Assembly (NCBI GenBank): GCA_030628805.1
Contig: DAOVQG010000195.1
Location: 1-9,084, forward strand
Source: JAGMDK01 sp023128695
GTDB taxonomy: Bacteria; Planctomycetota; Phycisphaerae; UBA1845; Fen-1342
Reading direction: 5' to 3'
DNA length: 9,084 nt
Under the pieces are notes generated by a model that worked only from the letters and a program-made list of their open reading frames with translations, had not been told where the DNA came from and ran no database searches. Position 1 is the stretch's first letter; each line of letters begins with the position of its first letter. Positions 1-5,600 of this stretch are shown piece after piece. Made by a program: the position numbers and the translations under genes.

Positions 1-2
1 AT

Positions 3-128
3 CTGGCGGAGTTTGTCTATCGAGCGAATCGCCGGTGGCTGGAGGCGAACCTCTTCGACCGGCTCCTTGTCGCGGCCGTAACGGGTAAACACATGTGTTA
101 CCAGGAGTTAGTGACCGGAGACAACTAG
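3..128 (+). CDS. IS1595/ISXO2-like transposase, C-terminal fragment (runs off the left edge)
   Basis: The reading frame is open from the window edge to the TAG at 126-128 and gives 41 residues, beginning LAEFVYRANRRWLEANLFDR and ending in YQELVTGDN. The pattern [DE]F-x-[FY]R-x-NRR followed by LFDRLL and a final TY.ELV-type segment is what I recall of the C-terminus of IS1595-family (ISXO2-like) DDE transposases. The catalytic residues lie outside the window, so activity cannot be judged. The gene ends 77 bp before the protease start codon. The right end of the IS should therefore fall in 129-205, but with no left end to compare I cannot identify its terminal repeat. The recognition rests on a short stretch and is from memory. 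Confidence 0.62.
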   Translation: MAEFVYRANRRWLEANLFDRLLVAAVTGKHMCYQELVTGDN

Positions 129-146
129 AGATTCAGTTAATACTAA

Positions 147-174
147 TAACTAACAACTGATAACTAACAACACT
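147..174. repeat. Short AT-rich direct repeat, 14-bp period
   Basis: TAACTAACAAC occurs at 147-157 and again at 161-171, separated by TGA. It sits in a markedly AT-rich stretch (about 129-195) between the transposase end and the protease gene, quite unlike the GC-rich surroundings. It may be the outer part of the insertion sequence or upstream promoter DNA. Confidence 0.6.
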
Positions 175-177
175 ATG

Positions 178-183
178 TATAAG
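178..183 (+). promoter_or_regulatory. Possible -10 box for the serine protease gene
   Basis: TATAAG matches five of six bases of the sigma-70 -10 consensus, with TG directly before it, and lies 22 bp upstream of the protease ATG. No good -35 hexamer is found 16-18 bp further upstream. The AT-rich setting supports a promoter, but the call is weak. Confidence 0.25.
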
Positions 184-205
184 ATAGACATTTAGAGAAG
201 GAACG

Positions 206-1666
206 ATGAAGATGGGTCGTTCGTCCCTACTATCTCGGCGGTCGCTGCCTACTGAATCGCGCTGGGGGTCGCTCTGGCTGGTCGCGACACTGCTGTTCCT
301 CGCGTCGATCCTCGTGGCACCGCGGACCAACGCCGGGAGCGAGCCGCCCGCCGCGGCGGACAGCCTGACAAACCTCGCAGCGCTCCAGGATGCGTTCCAG
401 CAAGTAGTCGAGCGAGTATCACCGAGCGTGGTCGGCATCCGCGCCTATCGTCGCCACCTCACAACATTGTCGGGAGCCGATACGGCCGCCGGCGGCGCGG
501 GGATCGAGCAGCGGGTGCTCGTCAACGGCAGCGGGACCATTCTGACCGAGAACGGCTTGATCCTCACTAATGAGCACGTCGTGCAATCCGCGGACGACAT
601 TGCCGTGCTGCTGCACGACGGCAGCGAGTTGCCGGCCACCGTACTGAAATCAGATCCGCGCAGCGACCTGGCGATTCTCCAGGTGGAGCGCAGCGACCTC
701 ACGCCGGTGACAATGTGCGACTGGGACACGGTGGCCCGCGGGCAATGGTCGCTCGTGCTCGGCAACCCGTTCGGCCTCGGCGGCGACGGACAACTGAGCG
801 TGGCCGTGGGCGTCGTCTCAAACCTCGGGCGGCAACTGCCCGGCCTGGGCGAGGTCGACGACCGCTTCTACAACGACATGATCCAAACCACCGCCCCGAT
901 CAGCCCCGGCCATTCCGGCGGCCCCCTCTTCAACGTGCGGGGCGAATTGATCGGCGTCGTGACGGCGATGCACACCCGGGCCCCGGCCGACGAGGGGATC
1001 GGCTTCGCCATCCCGATGACTCCCGCCAAACGCCGCGTGATCGACTTGCTCTGCCGGGGCCGAACGATCGAGTACGGCTACCTGGGCCTGACGGTGCGGG
1101 TGCCCGAGCCGGAAGAGCGAGAAGTTCTGGGATTGGAAGGCCGGCAGGGGGTCGTGGTGCAGAGGATCGAGCCCGCGGGACCGGCCGCCAAGGCGGGTAT
1201 CCGGGTCGGGGACGTTCTTCTCGCGTATGCTCAACGGCCGGTGAGCGGGCCGGCCCAACTGGCTGAGCTGGTGGGGCAGACGCCCGCCGGCACCTGGGTT
1301 CGCCTCGATTTGTTGCGGAACAGACGCCCCTTGTCAGAGAGCGTGACGATAGCACGGCGTGACGTGAGCCGCGTGAGTTGGATGCGTGACCGGGCCGTCC
1401 TCTGGCGCGGCATGCGCGTAACCGATTTGACCGACGACGTTCGGCGAATCATGGGCGGGGATGCCGCGCTGAGAGGGGTACTCGTGATCGACGTGCTGCC
1501 GGACACTCCGGCCGAGCGGGCGGACGTTCAGATCGGCAATCTGATCGAAGGTATTGCCGGCGAGCCCATTCAGGACACGGCCGAGTTCCGGGCGCGTACG
1601 CGTGCCGCGTCGGGACCGCTGGAGATGTCCATCCGCAACCGCGGCACGCGAACCGTCACGCCGTAA
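206..1666 (+). CDS. Exported HtrA/DegP-type trypsin-like serine protease with two PDZ domains
   Basis: This 486-residue protein is predicted to be an envelope quality-control protease that degrades or chaperones misfolded periplasmic proteins. Residues 1-43 look like a signal peptide or signal anchor: basic start, hydrophobic core about 22-38, possible cleavage after TNA at 41-43. The trypsin-like domain spans about 60-285 with an apparently complete triad: His124 in TNEHVV, Asp154 in RSDLAIL and Ser237 in GHSGGP. The usual family motif is GNSGGP, so His236 is a variant next to the nucleophile. Two PDZ domains follow, about 292-380 (YGYLGLTV, AAKAGIRVGDVLL) and about 400-480 (PAERADVQIGNLIEGI). 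Length and order match DegP/DegQ/HtrA. The start is ATG with AGAAGGA just upstream. The stop codon TAA abuts the palindromic element that begins at 1667. The specific DegP or DegQ type cannot be told, so no symbol is given. Confidence 0.93.
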   Translation: MKMGRSSLLSRRSLPTESRWGSLWLVATLLFLASILVAPRTNAGSEPPAAADSLTNLAALQDAFQQVVERVSPSVVGIRAYRRHLTTLSGADTAAGGAGIEQRVLVNGSGTILTENGLILTNEHVVQSADDIAVLLHDGSELPATVLKSDPRSDLAILQVERSDLTPVTMCDWDTVARGQWSLVLGNPFGLGGDGQLSVAVGVVSNLGRQLPGLGEVDDRFYNDMIQTTAPISPGHSGGPLFNVRGELIGVVTAMHTRAPADEGIGFAIPMTPAKRRVIDLLCRGRTIEYGYLGLTVRVPEPEEREVLGLEGRQGVVVQRIEPAGPAAKAGIRVGDVLLAYAQRPVSGPAQLAELVGQTPAGTWVRLDLLRNRRPLSESVTIARRDVSRVSWMRDRAVLWRGMRVTDLTDDVRRIMGGDAALRGVLVIDVLPDTPAERADVQIGNLIEGIAGEPIQDTAEFRARTRAASGPLEMSIRNRGTRTVTP

Positions 1667-1835
1667 CACTCCGCCGCAACAGTCCGTGCCGGCCTGGAAA
1701 TGTAGCGGCCGGGCTCTGTCCCGGCCGTAGAATGCGGGGGAAACGCTCTTCCACAACGACGTCCGGGACGGAGCCCGGACGCTACATTTTGTCCGGGACG
1801 GAGCCCGGACGCTACATGACTTTTGCGGCGGACTG
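1667..1835. repeat. Palindromic REPIN/MITE-like element, copy A (169 bp)
   Basis: The right end is GACTTTTGCGGCGGACTG at 1818-1835. The left end at 1667-1684 is its reverse complement with two mismatches. Inside, GTAG (1702-1705) is followed by an 8-bp stem (1706-1713 with 1720-1727) around a CTCTGT loop. Facing it are two inverted hairpins with ACGGAG loops, at 1760-1785 and 1791-1815, each followed by CTAC. GTAG at the foot of a GC hairpin, in an inverted pair, is the layout of REP doublets (REPINs) moved by RAYT transposases. The element lies between convergent genes and could also act as a bidirectional transcription barrier, although it lacks T-tracts. Confidence 0.75.
1761..1820. repeat. 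30-bp tandem duplication of the inverted hairpin inside copy A
   Basis: Positions 1761-1786 and 1791-1816 are identical (gtccgggacggagcccggac followed by gctaca), giving a 30-bp period. The related element at 2027-2163 has only one unit here, so this looks like a local duplication in copy A that accounts for nearly all of its extra length (169 versus 137 bp). Confidence 0.9.
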
Positions 1836-1908
1836 ATACGGATCGACGAACGTCAGGTTAAATCCATTCGCCTTCTGCAACGATGCACTCTGATAATACT
1901 CATTCTAT

Positions 1909-2008
1909 CTTCGTGCTCTTCGTGTCCTTCGTGGTTGATATCTGTCTTATTCGCTTTCACTGATTGTTCCGTTCTTTCTTTACCACGAAGAATACGAAGG
2001 GCACGAAG
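1909..2008. repeat. Inverted repeat built of CACGAAG heptads
   Basis: The left arm at 1909-1935 and the right arm at 1982-2008 are 27 bp each and complementary at 24 positions, with a 46-base AT-rich spacer. Each arm is three CACGAAG units (CTTCGTG on the left) spaced at 9 bp. CCACGAAG-type runs recur as dispersed repeats in many environmental bacterial genomes, to my recollection. No coding potential is seen. The repeat lies precisely between the two palindromic elements. Confidence 0.85.
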
Positions 2009-2026
2009 AGTAAAGAATTAATCTAA

Positions 2027-2163
2027 CAGTCCGCCGCAAAAGTCGGCACCGCCTGGATAATGTAGCGGCCGGGCTCCGTACCGGCCGTGAGATACCGGAA
2101 AAGCTCTTCTACAACGACGTCCGGGACGGAGCCCGGACGCTACATGACTTTTGCGGCGGACTG
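2027..2163. repeat. Palindromic REPIN/MITE-like element, copy B (137 bp)
   Basis: The ends CAGTCCGCCGCAAAAGTC (2027-2044) and its exact reverse complement (2146-2163) form a perfect 18-bp terminal inverted repeat. Inside are GTAG at 2062-2065 plus a hairpin at 2066-2087 with its loop around CTCCGT. Opposite is the mirror hairpin, stem 2119-2125 with 2132-2138 and loop ACGGAG, followed by CTAC at 2140-2143. The layout is the same as copy A, but with a single inverted hairpin. Both copies are preceded by TAA and followed by AT. It ends 31 bp from the stop codon of the convergent VIT-VWA gene and may limit read-through between the two genes. Confidence 0.8.
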
Positions 2164-2194
2164 ATAACGCGCCGCTTGCATTTCTCGCACCCCC

Positions 2195-4423
2195 CTACTC
2201 GCCGTCCTCGCTCGGCGGCACTGTCTCATACACCTGCTGCTCGAAGACGACCAGCACGCGTGGGCCCAGCGCGAAATACCTCTTTAATCCCGGTTGCTTT
2301 GCCAGCAGCTCGAAATACTCATCGCTGAAGGCCGTGATCTTCTTCGGCTCCAGCTTCTCGTCCCAACTCGTGTCGGTCCAGCGGCCGTCGGCCAGGACGA
2401 ACGCCTTGTCGCCGACGTGCCGCAGCACCCGCTCGCCTTCGGCGTTGCGAACATCGTCTTTGTCGCCGAGCGCGTCGGCTTTCTTTTCACGTTCAAATTC
2501 GAGCGACTGTCGCACCGCCGCGCCGCCGACGGGGCTCGTGTCCGAAGCACCGGCACCGGTACTCCCTCGACCACCACTCCCCTCAAAGCGACGGCGCGGC
2601 GTACAGGGGGGTGGAGGAGCAAGGCGTGGATGACGCCAGACGCCCGGCAATTTCGTGTCTTCTTCAAGTATCAGCGCCGAGGTGTACGGCGTGACGATGC
2701 CGTAGCGTTTGGCGAGCCGGACGACCTCGTCGACGAGTTCCTTCTCAGAGCCGTGCAGGCGGATTTGGTCAAGCAGATATGCGACCTTACGATTGGCCCA
2801 CAGGCGCGGCAGGAAGTCATTACTCGTGTCGAGCTTGGGAAAATCACCTTCGTATCCGACGGTTTTGTCGTCTCCAAGGACCAGCCCTTCGAGCCGGACC
2901 GAGGCGGGACCGTAGCCGTCGTAGCGACCCATGACGACCAGGTCGTTGCCGCGGAACAGATCGGGCAGTTCCCGCGGATACACGTCGAAGGCCTTGACGC
3001 CGTCGATGTACAGCCGCAGGTCGGTCAGCACCGGGTGTGCCAGCCGCATGACGAAGGCGCTGAGCTTGAGCTCGAGGTCCTCTTTTTCGGTGCAGTAGTC
3101 GCGGGCGCCGCGGGTGGCCTCGGCGAGCTTATCGAGCAGATGCGTGTTGACCTGCGAGCCGACGCCGAGGACGTGGAAGCGGACCTGGCTCGTGTTGCTA
3201 TCCTTGACGTTCTTGAGAATCCGCTCCGGGTCGGTGACGCCCACGGTGGGCTGGCCGTCGGTCATGAAGACGACCAGGTAGAGCCGTTCGTCGTCGCCCG
3301 GGTCGTCTTCGAGGGCGGCGAGCAGAGCGGAGTTGATATTCGTTCCGCCGAGGGCCTTCATGTCGCTGGTGTATTCGAGCGCGGCTTGCTTGACATCCTC
3401 GTCGGCCGGCACGAGCTGGTCACGGAACGGATGTATCTCGGTGCTGAAGGCGTAGATGTTAAAACGGTCGCGGGGGGCCAGGCTGTTGATGCAGAACTTC
3501 AGGGCCCGCTTGGCCTGCTCCATCTTATCGCCGGCCATGCTGCCCGAGGTGTCGATCACGAAGGCGATGTCCTTGGGCAGAATCTGATCGGCGTCGAGCT
3601 CGATCCGCGGCGAGATACGCAGCAGAAACGTGCCCGGCTCGCCCGCCCCGCGCTGGGTCAACACCGCCAGCCCGAATTCGGAATCCTCCCGCTGATAATA
3701 CAGCAGGAAATCGCGGTCCGGCTGCGTGTGAACGGCCTCGTAGCTGACCGTGGCCTCGTAGTCGCTACGGCGGGATACGTCGCATTCGTGCGAGGGACTG
3801 AAGACGGTCGTGAGCGGCAGCGTGCTCTTGAGCTTCGCGCTCACCGTCACCTGGTCGACAGTCTGGGCGCTGAGCGACTCGTTTCGCAGGGGGTGCCGGA
3901 ACAGGCCTAGACCGCCTTGTTCGGAAAGAGTCTGCGAATATTGCAGCTTCACCTCTACCTTGCCGCCGGGCGGTATCGGGAAAATCCGCGCCTTGAACAG
4001 CCGCGAGCCGAGATATTCGAGCAGCCCGGGATCGCGCATGCGGCGGACGATGTCTTCGTACGTCTTGCGGGCCGTGTCGGCGTCGAGCACCTCGCCATGG
4101 AGGGTCTTGCCGCCGACGGTCATGCTGAAATCGCCGACCGCGACGTTATCCGGCAGCGGAAAGATGTAGACCCCCTCGACCTGGCGGCGGCAGGGGTTCC
4201 GGAAACTCTGCTCGATGGTCGTGACGGCGACGCCGTCGGTAATCTCGGCGTAGACATTCAGCGATTTGAGGATCAGGGCGGTCTGCCCGGGTCCGGGCCG
4301 TGGCCGCGGCGGGCGGGGGGGTTCAATAATGATCCGCCCCTGGGCCAGCACCGCCGGAGCGGCAGAGCCGAGCAGGAAAAGGGTCGTTCCGACAAAAATC
4401 GACAATCGGCGTACGCGTGGCAT
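2195..4423 (-). CDS. Exported VIT and von Willebrand factor A domain protein
   Basis: This 742-residue secreted or periplasmic protein resembles inter-alpha-trypsin inhibitor heavy chains. Residues 1-27 form a signal peptide (MPRVRR, hydrophobic core, AVLA before Gln28), followed by a proline-rich stretch at 34-47. The VIT domain covers about 47-170 (NVYAEITDGVAVTTIEQSF, then YIFPLPDNVAV). The VWA domain covers about 285-460 with a complete metal-ion adhesion site: DTSGS at 291-295, Thr361 in GGTN and Asp389 in MTDG. A Pro/Gly/Ser-rich linker (about 600-640) leads to a small C-terminal module (about 673-735, DEYFELLAKQPGLKRYFALG) that I recall from similar planctomycete proteins. Metal-dependent protein binding is likely, but the partner is unknown. 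The start at 4423 is chosen for AGGAG seven bases upstream and the signal peptide; the frame stays open to 4678 but that part looks non-coding. The gene is divergent from the LolA-like gene. Confidence 0.92.
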   Translation of the reverse strand: MPRVRRLSIFVGTTLFLLGSAAPAVLAQGRIIIEPPRPPRPRPGPGQTALILKSLNVYAEITDGVAVTTIEQSFRNPCRRQVEGVYIFPLPDNVAVGDFSMTVGGKTLHGEVLDADTARKTYEDIVRRMRDPGLLEYLGSRLFKARIFPIPPGGKVEVKLQYSQTLSEQGGLGLFRHPLRNESLSAQTVDQVTVSAKLKSTLPLTTVFSPSHECDVSRRSDYEATVSYEAVHTQPDRDFLLYYQREDSEFGLAVLTQRGAGEPGTFLLRISPRIELDADQILPKDIAFVIDTSGSMAGDKMEQAKRALKFCINSLAPRDRFNIYAFSTEIHPFRDQLVPADEDVKQAALEYTSDMKALGGTNINSALLAALEDDPGDDERLYLVVFMTDGQPTVGVTDPERILKNVKDSNTSQVRFHVLGVGSQVNTHLLDKLAEATRGARDYCTEKEDLELKLSAFVMRLAHPVLTDLRLYIDGVKAFDVYPRELPDLFRGNDLVVMGRYDGYGPASVRLEGLVLGDDKTVGYEGDFPKLDTSNDFLPRLWANRKVAYLLDQIRLHGSEKELVDEVVRLAKRYGIVTPYTSALILEEDTKLPGVWRHPRLAPPPPCTPRRRFEGSGGRGSTGAGASDTSPVGGAAVRQSLEFEREKKADALGDKDDVRNAEGERVLRHVGDKAFVLADGRWTDTSWDEKLEPKKITAFSDEYFELLAKQPGLKRYFALGPRVLVVFEQQVYETVPPSEDGE

Positions 4424-4441
4424 GGCGGGTCTCCTAAATAC

Positions 4442-4450
4442 ATTATCGCA
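4442..4450 (-). promoter_or_regulatory. Possible extended -10 for the VIT-VWA gene
   Basis: Read on the minus strand this is TGCGATAAT, a TGn extension plus a five-of-six match to TATAAT. It would start transcription near 4435, at the edge of the AGGAG ribosome site (4431-4435), giving a very short leader. No clear -35 is seen, as extended -10 promoters allow. The unusually short leader makes this doubtful. Confidence 0.22.
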
Positions 4451-4468
4451 TGGTAACAACATCGGCAG

Positions 4469-4495
4469 CGGCCTCCAGCGACCGTCAGGAGGCCG
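4469..4495. other. GC hairpin in the divergent intergenic region
   Basis: CGGCCTCC at 4469-4476 pairs perfectly with GGAGGCCG at 4488-4495 across an 11-base loop. It lies 46-72 bp upstream of the VIT-VWA start codon. If the message begins further upstream it would be a 5'-leader hairpin; otherwise its role is unknown. No T-tract follows on either strand. Confidence 0.4.
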
Positions 4496-4564
4496 GCACC
4501 GCGGGTCATAAGGCAATTGTTTAGACGCAGCATCAGCTCCGCGGTTCCCCTTTTTCCCGCGTCC

Positions 4565-4593
4565 TTGTTCCGTACGGAACCCGGCAGTACAGT
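4565..4593 (+). promoter_or_regulatory. Possible promoter overlapping a 14-bp palindrome (operator-like)
   Basis: GTTCCGTACGGAAC at 4567-4580 is a perfect 14-bp palindrome, the usual form of a site for a dimeric regulator. It overlaps a weak candidate promoter for the LolA-like gene: TTGTTC at 4565-4570 and TACAGT at 4588-4593, 17 bp apart. A repressor there would block RNA polymerase. The palindrome is certain; the promoter and operator roles are inferred from position in a divergent gap. Confidence 0.35.
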
Positions 4594-4690
4594 CACACCC
4601 TGGCGATATGGGTAACGCCTCGATCGCCGACGGGCCCGGCAAGTCGGCGGCTCGGGACGGAGTCGGTACTTCAAGCATGGGAGACGAAAG

Positions 4691-5551
4691 ATGATCGGAT
4701 TGTTACGCGCGAATGGCAGTGGCTCCTGGCACCGGTACGTGGCCGTACTCGTGGCCGTGGTCGGTTTGACGAACGCCGTCGAGCAGGCCCAGGCGCAAGA
4801 TAAGAAGCAGTCGAAGGCGGAGAAGATGCTCGAAAAGTCGATCGAGGCCCGAGGGGGCCGGGCGGCTTTTGAAAAGTTCGAGAATTGTGTCTTCAAAGGT
4901 ACCATCGAACTCGTCGTGGGGGAGCAGAGAGTGGAGGGTACGATCGAGCGCTACGAGGCGAAGCCGAGCAAGACCTACACCGTCATCGACTTCGAGGGCG
5001 CGAAGATCCAGAGCGGCAGCAACGGCAAAATACACTGGCGTTACCACCCCATGTATGGCGCGAGTATTTCCGAAGGTGAAGAAGCGGCGGTCGACGCCCG
5101 CCGCTACCGGTTCAACTCGTTCCTGTACTGGCGGGAATATTTCCCCGTCGTGGAATACGCCGGCAAGGAGGACGTCGACGGCCGCTCGTGCTACAAGATC
5201 GTGATGACCCCCGACGTCGGCCCCCCCGTCACGACCTACCTGGATGCGAAGAAGGGCGTGCCGCTGAAGATCGAGACGACCCGCAAGGACGACGAGGGCA
5301 ATGAGCTGGCCGTCGAGAGCCGAATCGTGGATTACATGCGGGTCAGCGGCGTGCTGGTCGCTTCCAAGACGACGACGACACTCCCCTCCATCAACCGGAC
5401 CATTACCACTACGTGGGAAAGCATCGAATACGACGCCAAGATCCCCAAGCTCCGCTTCCTGCTGCCCAATGACGTCAACGAGTTAGTGAAGGAAGCCAAG
5501 AGGAAGGCTAAGAAGAAGGAAGCAAAGGAGAAAGGCGAGAAGAAGGAGTAA
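4691..5551 (+). CDS. Exported LolA-like (outer-membrane lipoprotein-sorting) family protein
   Basis: This 286-residue protein begins with a signal peptide: Arg15 before a hydrophobic core of about 17-30, and likely cleavage after AQA at 33-35. The mature part opens with a helix-like segment of the form KAEKMLEKSIEARGG, followed by alternating beta-strand patterns with YWREYFPVVEYAGKEDVDGRSCYKI and a TTYLDAKKGVPLKIE segment. In LolA/LppX-like half-barrels a 'Tyr-x-Asp...G-x-P-x-K' strand pair is common. The family binds lipids or lipoproteins in the periplasm, but this member's ligand is unknown and it is not clearly LolA itself. The last 20 residues are strongly Lys/Glu-rich (REAK-like repeats, about 266-286), an unusual charged tail. 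The ATG has GGGAGA seven bases upstream. An aldehyde dehydrogenase follows after 49 bp. Confidence 0.78.
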   Translation: MIGLLRANGSGSWHRYVAVLVAVVGLTNAVEQAQAQDKKQSKAEKMLEKSIEARGGRAAFEKFENCVFKGTIELVVGEQRVEGTIERYEAKPSKTYTVIDFEGAKIQSGSNGKIHWRYHPMYGASISEGEEAAVDARRYRFNSFLYWREYFPVVEYAGKEDVDGRSCYKIVMTPDVGPPVTTYLDAKKGVPLKIETTRKDDEGNELAVESRIVDYMRVSGVLVASKTTTTLPSINRTITTTWESIEYDAKIPKLRFLLPNDVNELVKEAKRKAKKKEAKEKGEKKE

Positions 5552-5552
5552 G

Positions 5553-5585
5553 GGAACGTGGGAACGTGGGAACGTGAGCACGTTC
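5553..5585. repeat. GGAACGTG tandem repeat with a terminal palindrome
   Basis: GGAACGTG occurs three times in tandem (5553-5560, 5561-5568, 5569-5576). The third copy ends in GAACGTG, which is followed after two bases by its reverse complement CACGTTC (5579-5585). It fills the short gap between the LolA-like gene and the aldehyde dehydrogenase, just before the latter's ribosome-binding site. It could pair in mRNA as a leader hairpin or be a dispersed genomic repeat. Confidence 0.8.
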
Positions 5586-5600
5586 TTCAGGAGAGCGTTG

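Noticed and set aside
1667..2163. CRISPR array
   Set aside because: The repeats are inverted rather than regularly spaced direct repeats with unique spacers, and no cas genes are present.
2294..3910. Long plus-strand open frame (538 codons) opposite the VIT-VWA gene
   Set aside because: It is antisense to a gene with clear VIT and VWA motifs, and its translation shows no recognisable domain. Long antisense frames are expected in GC-rich coding DNA.
4424..4678. An 85-residue N-terminal extension of the VIT-VWA protein
   Set aside because: The extension is arginine/proline-rich with no conserved look. The internal ATG at 4423 has AGGAG at the right distance and is followed by a clean signal peptide.
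5574..5600. GTG at 5574 as the aldehyde dehydrogenase start
   Set aside because: It lies within a tandem repeat without its own ribosome site. The ATG at 5601 has AGGAGA six bases upstream and gives the usual family length.
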